From the NCBI GenBank assembly GCA_003612525.1, contig RAZD01000002.1, positions 1-64,000 of the forward strand: DNA of 64,000 nt, written 5' to 3'. A program made the position numbers and the translations under genes. The notes under the pieces are model-generated. The model was not told the origin of the DNA and did no database searches. It was given only the letters and a program-made list of their open reading frames with translations. Below, one piece after another: positions 17,499 to 24,850 of this stretch. The stretch's first letter is position 1, and each line of letters starts with the position of its first letter. Source of the DNA: a bacterium C-53. GTDB lineage: Bacteria; Bacillota; Clostridia; Lachnospirales; Lachnospiraceae.

Positions 17499-18089
17499 AT
17501 GGATTCACTTATTAAAAAACTTTTTGAAATCGCAACAGGGAAAAAGGCAAAGATATTTTGGGCTGTTTTTTTAGCAATAATTGTTATACTATTAGTCCTA
17601 TATCCATATATCGATGCAAATTTTCTTGTGTTTAGTAGAATAAATAAGCGTATTGATATATTGGAGAGAGTAACGCAATTAGACCTCGATAAAATCAATA
17701 AGAATTCTGCATTACAGAAGGAATATAATTCTGTTATTGGGGAAATTAGCACCATACGGGAAAAATCTGTCGGGACAATTACAACAAGACAAGATACAAA
17801 TAATGACAAAACAATAAAATTTATTTCAGGCGGAAGTTTATTTTGGCTAGTTAGTTTGATTGTTCTGTTTTCCAAAAATAAAAAAGATAATATTTCGTTT
17901 TTGAAAAAAATATTCAATAATGTGATGTCTGCCATTTTATGTGTTTTTATAGGTTGTTTTTGCGCATTGATTGGGAAAAATATACCAACTATTATAAACG
18001 TATGGTTAAATGCAGTCGGATTCCCGCTTATTCAAATAGCAATCATTGGATTAATCGTTTATGGAACCTCAAAAAATAATAAAGAATAA
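17499..18089 (+). CDS. Hypothetical multi-pass membrane protein
   Basis: A 196-residue protein with about four hydrophobic segments: near 13-36 (FWAVFLAIIVILLVLYPYI), near 110-128, near 142-163 and near 172-192. A polar, partly helical loop (about 40-105) lies between the first two. TGAGGA 8 bases upstream supports ATG 17499 over 17469. AT-rich like its neighbours on element 1. No family recognised. Confidence 0.7.
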   Translation: MDSLIKKLFEIATGKKAKIFWAVFLAIIVILLVLYPYIDANFLVFSRINKRIDILERVTQLDLDKINKNSALQKEYNSVIGEISTIREKSVGTITTRQDTNNDKTIKFISGGSLFWLVSLIVLFSKNKKDNISFLKKIFNNVMSAILCVFIGCFCALIGKNIPTIINVWLNAVGFPLIQIAIIGLIVYGTSKNNKE

Positions 18090-18095
18090 AAGTTA

Positions 18096-18125
18096 TTGTT
18101 TTATAGATACTATTTCATGTATAAT
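18096..18125 (+). promoter_or_regulatory. Promoter of the toxin-antitoxin pair
   Basis: TTGTTT (18096-18101) and TATAAT (18120-18125) with an 18-base spacer, about 30 bases before the antitoxin start. Confidence 0.6.
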
Positions 18126-18155
18126 GAAATTATCAAACAAAGGGAAGTGATGCTT

Positions 18156-18326
18156 ATGGCACCTGAAACACAGACAATTACCAATAATACTATCATAAAT
18201 AACAGCTATTCTGAACAGGATGCTATTCAAGCTTTATATACTGAACTCCAAAAAGGCATTCAAAGTATGAGGAATGGAGAAGCATATACAATCGAAGAAG
18301 CATGGGAGGAAATTGATAAAATTTAA
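18156..18326 (+). CDS. Antitoxin of a ParE/RelE-type module
   Basis: A 56-residue small acidic protein ending EEAWEEIDKI. It lies directly before, and overlaps by one base, a ParE/RelE-fold toxin. The C-terminal AYTIEEAWEEIDKI region resembles toxin-binding tails of small antitoxins. ATG 18156 is preferred (AGGGAAG 8 bases upstream); ATG 18150 is also possible. The family of the DNA-binding part is not recognised. Confidence 0.75.
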   Translation: MAPETQTITNNTIINNSYSEQDAIQALYTELQKGIQSMRNGEAYTIEEAWEEIDKI

Positions 18327-18670
18327 TGCCTATGGAGAAAACAAGTAAATACAAGATTCTTTTATCAAAGGATGCCCTTGCAGATATTAGAGAAACTAAA
18401 AAATATATTCTAACGACTTTTAAATATCGGGAATATGCAGAAAATTTTTCCAGAAAAATCAAAAAAGCAATCAAAGAATTAAATGCATTTCCGACAGGTT
18501 ATGAAAGTACAGGTTACGTTATAGAGGGATTGGAGATTTATTTCAAACCATATAGTACATACTTGATTTTCTTTGTGGTGGATGAGAATACAGTTACTGT
18601 TATCCGTGTGTTAAAGGATAGAATGTATTGGCAGTCAATTATTAAAAAAATGCGAAAAATCAACAGATAG
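18326..18670 (+). CDS. ParE/RelE-superfamily toxin
   Basis: A 114-residue protein with the plasmid stabilisation / ParE pattern: YKILLSKDALADIRETKKYI, a helical middle with LNAFPTGY, and a C-terminal strand YLIFFVVDENTVTVIRVLKDR. ParE poisons gyrase whereas RelE cuts mRNA; which applies cannot be told here. Its start overlaps the antitoxin stop, so translation is coupled. The module sits at the right end of element 1 and probably stabilises it, which would penalise heritable loss. Confidence 0.85.
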   Translation: MPMEKTSKYKILLSKDALADIRETKKYILTTFKYREYAENFSRKIKKAIKELNAFPTGYESTGYVIEGLEIYFKPYSTYLIFFVVDENTVTVIRVLKDRMYWQSIIKKMRKINR

Positions 18671-18704
18671 AGATAGGATAGCCTGTTTCTGTCTGTTTTT
18701 GTTT
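18663..18704 (+). terminator. Terminator of the toxin-antitoxin operon
   Basis: ACAGATAG (18663-18670) pairs with CTGTCTGT (18689-18696), with inner AGG/CCT pairing, followed by TTTTTG. It overlaps the toxin stop codon. Confidence 0.6.
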
Positions 18705-18774
18705 ATGGAAACGTGGGTATGCGTCTTAATGATTATATTTTATGTGTTCCGATTTACTGCAGTCTTCCCGGTTT

Positions 18775-18785
18775 GCTTCACCGAA
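18775..18785. repeat. Right attachment core of element 1
   Basis: GCTTCACCGAA, identical to 11899-11909. The right inner arm is 18753-18771. The predicted crossover is at TC 18778-18779, in the Glu codon of the FGEA motif of cotJC. Confidence 0.85.
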
Positions 18786-18899
18786 CCTCTGGAAGTGTAC
18801 AATTTCTCGTTCACGCAGGAAGCGGATAGGGTCTGCAACATCGGGATCTTTTACGACACGAAGAATATTATCGTAAGTGGTGCGTGCCTTCTGCTCTGC
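18775..18899 (-). pseudogene. cotJC: cotJC middle fragment
   Basis: The minus strand encodes EQKARTTYDNILRVV, then KDPDVADPIRF, then LREREIVHFQRFGEA, without stops. This is the conserved manganese-catalase/CotJC segment; the Glu of AAEQ and the His of EIVHFQRF correspond to metal ligands in the family. It has no start or stop of its own: it is trapped between element 1 (left) and element 2 (right). In its present context the frame runs out into element 1 and ends near 18730. Confidence 0.92.
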
Positions 18900-18933
18900 T
18901 GCGATTGTGTATGAACAACATATGAAAATAAGG
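18895..18933. repeat. Left attachment core and inner arm of element 2
   Basis: Core TCTGC (18895-18899), repeated at 26188-26192. The inner arm from 18901 matches the reverse complement of 26183-26155 at 22 of 29 ungapped positions (GCGAT, CAACATA and AAAAT blocks at the same offsets 0, 15 and 24). The centre of symmetry falls on TC 18895-18896. Confidence 0.85.
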
Positions 18934-19022
18934 AATGGTAAACGATCTGTCGGTTTCTCAGGATTCCTTTACATAACGTACAAGCGTTTCTGCATAGGCT
19001 GTTAATGCAGAGGGGTGATCAG

Positions 19023-19166
19023 GTGGCAAGGAAAACGCGGGTAATCTGTAAAAATATCTTCAAAAGCGGCAATGAAAAAGAGTTTAGGAAGGAATATACC
19101 AAAAGGTGGATTGAGCTTATGAACCGGCGGGAGAGAGGCAGGGGACGGACTTCCATCTGGGAATAG
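19023..19166 (+). CDS. Small basic 47-residue protein preceding recombinase 2
   Basis: GTG start at 19023 with GAGGGG about 8-13 bases upstream, stop TAG 19164-19166. The protein starts MARKTRVICKNIFKSGNEKE and ends RGRTSIWE. It is strongly basic with a central helix EFRKEYTKRWIELMNRRERG, a plausible DNA-binding peptide. It lies between the left end of element 2 and the recombinase. I do not recognise the family; a recombination directionality factor is one possibility. Confidence 0.6.
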   Translation: MARKTRVICKNIFKSGNEKEFRKEYTKRWIELMNRRERGRGRTSIWE

Positions 19167-19228
19167 TGTGAAACTGAATACTTCTAAGCCAGTAAAAGAT
19201 ACTGCCTAAGAAATATTCAGTTTTACAC
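19166..19228. repeat. Long imperfect inverted repeat upstream of recombinase 2
   Basis: Arms 19166-19185 and 19209-19228 are complementary apart from one gap and one mismatch (shared core AAACTGAATA...TTCT). It begins exactly at the stop of the 47-residue ORF. A GCCGCC-CAAA-GGCGGC hairpin follows at about 19269-19284. These structures could control recombinase expression or bind a regulator. Confidence 0.65.
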
Positions 19229-19230
19229 AG

Positions 19231-19254
19231 AAAAACGCAAAATGTAGCGTTTTT
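19231..19254 (+). terminator. Terminator-like hairpin between the small ORF and recombinase 2
   Basis: AAAAACGC (19231-19238) pairs with GCGTTTTT (19247-19254). An A-rich left arm and T-rich right arm suggest it could terminate in both directions. Confidence 0.6.
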
Positions 19255-19372
19255 CATTTCTGCTTGAGCCGCCCAAAGGCGGCATGGAGGGATAACATTT
19301 ACAAGCCATCTTTTATTTTGCGTTGTTAGAGGAATAGAAGTGGTTGGATTTCTGAATGAGAGGGCATGAGAC

Positions 19373-20938
19373 ATGGCAAGCTTAAAGGTTGGTATTTATT
19401 GCCGCTTATCAGAAGAGGACAGAAACAAACAATCTGAAACGGATGATTCAAACAGCATTCAAAATCAAAAGTCCATGTTGATACAATATACACTGGAACA
19501 GGGGTGGGAAGTTTACCGGATTTACAGCGATGATGACTATACAGGCGCAGATCGAAACCGCCCGGAATTTAAGAGACTGATTTCGGATGCACAGCAAAGA
19601 AAAATTGATATTGTCCTTTGCAAGACACAGTCTCGTTTTACCCGGGAACTGGAACTTGTGGAGAAGTATATTCATGGATTGTTTCCCCTTTGGGGCGTTC
19701 GTTTTGTAAGTGTTGTTGACAATGCTGACACAGCTAATAAGGGAAACAAAAAATCCCGGCAAATCAATGGGCTTGTCAACGAATGGTATTTAGAGGACAT
19801 GTCGGAGAATATTAAAAGCGTTTTGATAAACCGTCGGGAAAACGGGCTGCATATCGGAGCCTTTGCGTTATATGGTTATAAAAAAGACCCCGGGCAAAAG
19901 GGGCATTTGATTATCGATGAAGAAGCAGCAGAGATTGTGAGAGAAGTATTTACGTTGTTCTCGCAGGGCTATGGAAAAACAGCAATCGCCAGAATGCTGA
20001 ATGACCGGGGCGTGCCAAACCCCACCGAGTATAAACGGCTGCACGGTTTGCGGTACCGGCAGCCCCGGAAGAAGCAAAGCACTCTCTGGAAATATGCTTC
20101 CATTTCTGATATGCTGCGAAATGAGATTTACATCGGAAATATGGTACAGGGCAAATATGGGAGTATTTCCTATAAAACGAAGAAGAACAGGCCTCGGCCC
20201 AGGGATCAGTGGTATATTGTAGAGAATACGCACGAATCGATTATTGACCCTGAATTGTGGGATAAAGTTCAGTCACTTATTAAAGAGCGTGCAAAACCTT
20301 TTATAACGGGAGAGATAGGCCTGTTTGCACGGAAGGCATGCTGCATAAACTGTGGATATGTCATGCGCTCCAGAAAAATGTCGGATGGGCGGCGTTATCT
20401 CAGCTGTTCGAACCATCATGTGTCAAAAGATGCCTGCGAAGGCGCTTTTATTTCTGTAGCAAAATTGGAGCAGGCTGTCATTACCGAACTCAGGCGGTTT
20501 ACCAGTGAGTATCTGGATAAGGATGAACTGGAGAAAAAAGTTGAGTTTCAAAATAATTGGATGGCAGAAAAGAAACGGTTGGAAAAGGATATTGCCGTCT
20601 ATCAGAAAAAGGAGGAGGAATATGCCAGATGCATCCGGGAGCTTTATCTGGACAAATCAAAAGGGATTCTATCGGAATATGAATATCTGGATTTTTCCAG
20701 AAGCTTTTCCGCTGAAAAAGAACGGTTTGAAACATTGGCTGCCGAAGCGGAGAAACAGCTCACAGCTGTCATGGACAAAATGCAATTTGAGAGTAATTGC
20801 CGCCAACGGATTGAACAGTATACAAATTTTGAAAAATTGGACAGGGAAATTGTTGACAACTTTGTCGAACGTATTTATGTTGGCAGGCGGATTCCGGGCA
20901 CCTGGGATGTACCGGTCGAAATCCATTGGAATTTTTGA
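19373..20938 (+). CDS. Large serine recombinase of element 2
   Basis: A 521-residue recombinase. The N-terminal resolvase domain has the catalytic serine in YCRLSEED near residue 13 and conserved arginines in KTQSRFTRELE. The recombinase domain (about 165-290) includes FALYGYKKDP and ISDMLRNEIYIGNM. The zinc ribbon CINCGYVMRSRKM, then CSNHH...C, is near 323-352, followed by a long coiled coil and a conserved C-terminus RIYVGRR. GAGAGGG precedes ATG 19373 by 8 bases. No disabling lesion is visible. It is the probable recombinase for the cotJC junctions at 18895 and 26188. Confidence 0.95.
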   Translation: MASLKVGIYCRLSEEDRNKQSETDDSNSIQNQKSMLIQYTLEQGWEVYRIYSDDDYTGADRNRPEFKRLISDAQQRKIDIVLCKTQSRFTRELELVEKYIHGLFPLWGVRFVSVVDNADTANKGNKKSRQINGLVNEWYLEDMSENIKSVLINRRENGLHIGAFALYGYKKDPGQKGHLIIDEEAAEIVREVFTLFSQGYGKTAIARMLNDRGVPNPTEYKRLHGLRYRQPRKKQSTLWKYASISDMLRNEIYIGNMVQGKYGSISYKTKKNRPRPRDQWYIVENTHESIIDPELWDKVQSLIKERAKPFITGEIGLFARKACCINCGYVMRSRKMSDGRRYLSCSNHHVSKDACEGAFISVAKLEQAVITELRRFTSEYLDKDELEKKVEFQNNWMAEKKRLEKDIAVYQKKEEEYARCIRELYLDKSKGILSEYEYLDFSRSFSAEKERFETLAAEAEKQLTAVMDKMQFESNCRQRIEQYTNFEKLDREIVDNFVERIYVGRRIPGTWDVPVEIHWNF

Positions 20939-21010
20939 GCGGCAGAGACATTTCAGAGTTTATTGAGACGCTCTTTTTGACTTGCACAAAGCCGCAATTT
21001 TCAAACAAAA

Positions 21011-21043
21011 ACAGACAGGGACTGCCGGGCAGTCTCTGTCTGT
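21011..21043 (-). terminator. Strong terminator between recombinase 2 and the CZB chemoreceptor
   Basis: A 15-bp stem: ACAGACAGGGACTGC (21011-21025) against GCAGTCTCTGTCTGT (21029-21043), three-base loop. The minus strand continues into TTTTTGTTTG, so it chiefly ends the leftward chemoreceptor transcript. Confidence 0.85.
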
Positions 21044-21101
21044 CAAAATCGGATTTACTTTTCTATACAGGACAAATGCGCCTGTATAATTTATTTGTAA
21101 A

Positions 21102-22460
21102 TTAAGATGAATTTCTGGCCAGGCTGAGAAGGGTTTGAAGGTCTGAAATCAGTCCTCGTGAATAATCTTCGGCTTCGTGGCAGATTTGCTCTGCGAGAGG
21201 GTAATCCTCATTATTTAATGCCTGAATAACCTGTGAACCATACATATGGAACCTTTTATGTTTCTCCTCAATTGCATTCCACACCGGCAATGCCGCGGGA
21301 ATTTGCGGTGTCAGGGCATAGTAAAAATGTCCGAATCCACATTTGGAGGAATCCAGTTGGAGAGGCATTACAACACGGTTTTGCACCATATTTTTCAGAT
21401 TGTTGAGCCATGTGTTGTGGGCAGTGATTGCATTGCTTACATATTTGGAAAACTCGGAGTTTTCTAAGTGGTAGAAGGCATCTTTTGTCATATCGCCCAT
21501 TTGTTTTACCGCATCATCCAATATTTTTTCTATATCAATAACAGGCTTTGCTGCCTGCCTTAAATCATTGCTTACCTGTTTCATAAAATCGATACTGTCT
21601 CTTAATTGGTTTTCCATTTCTGTCATGGAACTGCTGATTTCTTCACTTACTGCGGCAATTGAACTCATCGACTCGTTGACTTTGGATACATGTTCCTGAC
21701 TTTCATTATTCAATTCCCATACATGCCTTATTTTTTCAGTCACACTTTCCAGAGCATCTACAGTGTTGGTGGTACTTTGGATGCTTTCCTGAGACGCCTG
21801 CTTAATACTCTGCAAAAACTCATCCATTTCACCGGTAAGATTCTGTGTTTCTTCCGCAAGCCCGCGAATCTCGGCTGCGACAACTGCAAAGCCTTTTCCG
21901 GCAGTACCAGCCCTTGCCGCTTCGATGGCGGCATTAAGCGCCAGAAGATTCGTCTGCATGGAGATTGTACCGATTCCGGCAACAATCTTCTCAATCTGGT
22001 CGCTGATCTGGAACAGATGATTCATATCATCCTGAAGTTTCTTGGAGATTTGGATCGTCTGATCAGAAAGCCCCTTGATGTTGGTTAGCTCTGACTGACC
22101 AGCTTCAATTTTCTGGTACACTTCATCTGTTGCAGAAGAGACGCTGATAATGGTATTGGTCAGTTCTTCATGCTGATTATTTGCGTTTCCCATAGAAGAG
22201 CCTGACGGACCAAAAATGGTTTCGGAGGCACGTTCTACCTGATGAGAGATATCCATGATTCTTTCAGTCTGGTACTGCATGGTAAGGTCGAGAGAGCTGA
22301 TTTGCATAACAGCCTTAATATTTTTATCAAATACCTCTGCGAACTGGGTACGACCGTCAGACAGCCTCTTGTACATCTCGTTTAATTCAGGTTCCTTCGT
22401 ATAGTCTGTTTCCTTTAATTCGGAAAATGATTTGATGAGTGCTGACTTTTTCTTAATCAC
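21102..22460 (-). CDS. Soluble chemoreceptor with C-terminal zinc-binding (CZB) domain
   Basis: A 452-residue cytoplasmic chemoreceptor with no membrane segments. The signalling hairpin tip is [21 protein letters not shown] near residue 164. The C-terminal domain (about 335-450) fits the CZB fold, with His in [10 protein letters not shown], Cys in [11 protein letters not shown] and two His in [11 protein letters not shown] as the likely zinc ligands. CZB receptors are known to sense zinc, pH or oxidants. The GTG start at 22460 follows a GAGGT. It is unusual cargo for a small mobile element. Confidence 0.92.
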   Translation of the reverse strand: MIKKKSALIKSFSELKETDYTKEPELNEMYKRLSDGRTQFAEVFDKNIKAVMQISSLDLTMQYQTERIMDISHQVERASETIFGPSGSSMGNANNQHEELTNTIISVSSATDEVYQKIEAGQSELTNIKGLSDQTIQISKKLQDDMNHLFQISDQIEKIVAGIGTISMQTNLLALNAAIEAARAGTAGKGFAVVAAEIRGLAEETQNLTGEMDEFLQSIKQASQESIQSTTNTVDALESVTEKIRHVWELNNESQEHVSKVNESMSSIAAVSEEISSSMTEMENQLRDSIDFMKQVSNDLRQAAKPVIDIEKILDDAVKQMGDMTKDAFYHLENSEFSKYVSNAITAHNTWLNNLKNMVQNRVVMPLQLDSSKCGFGHFYYALTPQIPAALPVWNAIEEKHKRFHMYGSQVIQALNNEDYPLAEQICHEAEDYSRGLISDLQTLLSLARNSS

Positions 22461-22505
22461 TATGTAAATACCTCATTCTTTCACTAGTTTATATTTCTAT
22501 ATATA

Positions 22506-22533
22506 ATAATACGAAATTTTGCAGTTTTTGCAA
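22506..22533 (-). promoter_or_regulatory. Promoter of the CZB chemoreceptor gene
   Basis: On the minus strand TTGCAA (22533-22528) and TATTAT (22511-22506) with a 16-base spacer, about 45 bases before the start. Confidence 0.6.
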
Positions 22534-22636
22534 GCTTTTTTATTGAAGAAAGGTTATACAAAATTACAAAAATCAAATCATTTTAAAGCAGTGTTTCGTT
22601 ATATAGTATAAGGGGACACCCTTAGGAGGAATTATC

Positions 22637-23170
22637 TTGACGCGTGAAGATGAATTGATACAAAAAATGAGGCAAGGGGACATTGATGCGGTGAACGAAT
22701 TGCTGGAAATGTTTTACTCTGAAATTTTGCGATATTGCCTCTGGCACACCCCTGACCGCTCTCTCGCAGAAGATGCAACACAGGAAACGTTCTTGAAAGC
22801 GATACGTTATTTTGACCGTTACACACATAAAGGCAGATTTAAGTCATTTCTATATCAGATTGCCCAAAATACATGTACGGATATGTGGCGGAAACGTTGT
22901 CGCACAGATGTATCTTTAGAGAGACTGGAGATTGAGTTTTCATATTTGGAACAAGGGTTCGAGGATATTCAGTCGGATATGGTATTGAAACGCCTTGTGA
23001 GCGGTTTGCCTGAAGATTTACGTGAAATTGTGCTTTTAAGGTTTGGACAGGACTTATCAATGCGTGAAATTGCAGAAGTGGCAGATATGCCTCTTAGAAC
23101 AGTCCAATCCAGGTTGCGTTCAGCATTAAAAAAGTTAAAAAAGGAGTTTGAGAAGGGAGGGCAACTGTGA
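22637..23170 (+). CDS. ECF-type RNA polymerase sigma factor
   Basis: A 177-residue sigma-70-family protein with region 2 (about 20-90, LAEDATQETFLKAIRYFDRY, with FLYQIAQNTCTDMWRKR as region 2.4) and region 4 (about 120-170, LSMREIAEVADMPLRTVQSR helix-turn-helix). The TTG start at 22637 is supported by AGGAGG 7 bases upstream. The stop overlaps the start of the following membrane protein (GTGA), which is probably its anti-sigma partner, and an ABC transporter follows. Confidence 0.92.
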   Translation: MTREDELIQKMRQGDIDAVNELLEMFYSEILRYCLWHTPDRSLAEDATQETFLKAIRYFDRYTHKGRFKSFLYQIAQNTCTDMWRKRCRTDVSLERLEIEFSYLEQGFEDIQSDMVLKRLVSGLPEDLREIVLLRFGQDLSMREIAEVADMPLRTVQSRLRSALKKLKKEFEKGGQL

Positions 23171-23940
23171 GAGAACAAAGTTTTGAGAAAGAGTTAAAAC
23201 AATCATTGCATCAAGTTCCGGATATGATAAACAGAAATCATTTTGAAAATACACTTCTGCTTGCCAGAAAGGAATCATACCGGAAACAAAGCCGGGAACG
23301 CATTTCGTTTGTATGTTTTTTGGCTATGCAGATAAAATTTATTGGCTGGAAGATTTGGAGTGTGCAGGGGATTTTTCTGTCAGTTATCACCAGTATGTTT
23401 TTCCGCTTTTATGATTACATGAAAGAACCGAAATATGTGGGAAAATTACTGTTTTGCCTGTCTGTTCTGGTTTTTATGACAGCTTTGCCATTCATTTATC
23501 GTTCTGTGCGTTATCAAATGCAGGAAATTGAAGCAACCAGCCGCTTTTCATCCATAAAGCTGCTGATGGCAAAACTGATTGTAATCGGTATAGGGGATCT
23601 TTCAATGTTGAGTGGTATTTTCATTATAGCCTTAATAAAGACATCCTTAGAAACAGACAGAATAATTTTATATCTGTGCTTTCCGTTTCTTCTGGTATGT
23701 GGCGGATGTCTGTTTATGCTTGGGCATCTTGCCCCGAAACTGTTTTTCATTGGCAGCATGGGGCTCTGCTCTTTTTGTGTTTTGGCCTCTGTTATTGTTC
23801 CGATACATTATGCATATTTGTTTCAACAGTCCTTTTCAGCAAAATGGATCATCGTATGTGCACTGCTGGTTGGTTTTTGCATACAGCAGTTTCACTATAT
23901 CATTTATCATTCGCCTTATATGGAAATGCAGATAATTTAA
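23167..23940 (+). CDS. Membrane protein, putative anti-sigma factor
   Basis: A 257-residue protein. A cytoplasmic N-terminal stretch of about 55 residues (MREQSFEKELKQSLHQVP) is followed by about six membrane segments from residue 65 on. The GTG start overlaps the sigma-factor stop by four bases, indicating tight co-translation, which is typical of sigma/anti-sigma pairs. It could instead be an accessory subunit of the ABC transporter encoded next. No zinc-finger anti-sigma motif is visible. Confidence 0.7.
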   Translation: MREQSFEKELKQSLHQVPDMINRNHFENTLLLARKESYRKQSRERISFVCFLAMQIKFIGWKIWSVQGIFLSVITSMFFRFYDYMKEPKYVGKLLFCLSVLVFMTALPFIYRSVRYQMQEIEATSRFSSIKLLMAKLIVIGIGDLSMLSGIFIIALIKTSLETDRIILYLCFPFLLVCGGCLFMLGHLAPKLFFIGSMGLCSFCVLASVIVPIHYAYLFQQSFSAKWIIVCALLVGFCIQQFHYIIYHSPYMEMQII

Positions 23941-23963
23941 CATGTTAGAAAGGGAAGATCACT

Positions 23964-24848
23964 ATGGAATTATTTATTGAGCATATTTCGAAACAATTTA
24001 AAGATTTAAAGGCAGTAGATGACATTTCGCTGCAAATTACTCCTGGGGTGTGGGGACTGCTGGGAGCGAATGGTGCAGGGAAAACCACTCTTATGAGAAT
24101 GATTGCAGGTATTATGAAGCCCGATTCCGGGAGAATCCTGTATGATGGCATTCCAATCAATGAGATGAAAGAAAGCTATCGTGATGTGTTTGGCTATCTT
24201 CCGCAGGAATTTGGATTTTATCCTGAATTTACAGTAAAAGATTATTTAGAATATGTGTCTGTCTTAAAAGGCCTTACCCCGAAGGACAGTAAACGAAAAA
24301 TTGATGAACTGCTTGATCAGCTGACATTAACCCATGTCAGGAATAAAAAGATCGTGAGATTATCCGGTGGAATGAAGCGGCGGGTAGGAATCGCACAGGC
24401 ATTGCTGAATGAGCCGGAAATTTTAATCTTAGATGAACCTACCAGTGGACTTGACCCCGGAGAAAGGGTGCGTTTCCGCAATCAGCTTTCTGAATTTGCA
24501 CATAACCGTATTGTTCTGATATCAACGCATATTGTTTCTGATGTGGAATACATTGCCACGCAAAATGCAGTTATAAAAGATGGGAAACTTCTGGCAAAAG
24601 GGACTACGGAAGAACTGGTTCGGATGGTCGAAGGCAACGTATGGACGACTCAGATTATGATGGAACATTTGCAGGAATATGAACGAAAACTTCAGATTGT
24701 AAATATCCGTAATGAAAATGACGGCAAGATATCGATTCGTTATCTTGCCAGACAACCATATACCGATGATTCATTGCCCGCATCGCCGCATCTGGAAGAT
24801 TTATATTTATGGCTGTTTCCACAGGAAACGACGGAAAGGAGGGAATAA
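23964..24848 (+). CDS. ABC transporter ATP-binding protein
   Basis: A 294-residue ATPase. Walker A GANGAGKTT near residue 35, Q-loop YLPQEF, signature LSGGMKRR near 135, Walker [13 protein letters not shown] near 155, and H-loop ISTHI. The C-terminal extension (about 220-294) is typical of bacitracin- or lantibiotic-export-type ATPases. It works with the permease that follows and is probably switched on by the element-borne sigma factor. Confidence 0.93.
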   Translation: MELFIEHISKQFKDLKAVDDISLQITPGVWGLLGANGAGKTTLMRMIAGIMKPDSGRILYDGIPINEMKESYRDVFGYLPQEFGFYPEFTVKDYLEYVSVLKGLTPKDSKRKIDELLDQLTLTHVRNKKIVRLSGGMKRRVGIAQALLNEPEILILDEPTSGLDPGERVRFRNQLSEFAHNRIVLISTHIVSDVEYIATQNAVIKDGKLLAKGTTEELVRMVEGNVWTTQIMMEHLQEYERKLQIVNIRNENDGKISIRYLARQPYTDDSLPASPHLEDLYLWLFPQETTERRE

Positions 24849-24850
24849 AT

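Larger units (their letters stand above)
11899..18785. mobile_element. Element 1: serine-recombinase element inserted in cotJC
   Basis: About 6.88 kb between two copies of GCTTCACCGAA that belong to the C-terminal part of cotJC. It carries a large serine recombinase at its left end, a 59-residue ORF, an AT-rich gene of unknown function, a winged-helix protein, an acyl-CoA dehydrogenase with a divergent LysR regulator, a membrane protein and a toxin-antitoxin pair. Its right half is clearly more AT-rich than the chromosome around it. I see no intact conjugation genes; it looks like a compact integrative or intervening element. Confidence 0.88.

Noticed and set aside
18972-18980. CATAACGTA as a sigma-K -10 box upstream of the 47-residue ORF
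   Set aside because: It matches CATANNNTA, but no suitable -35 lies at the right distance; sequence alone does not support a sporulation promoter.
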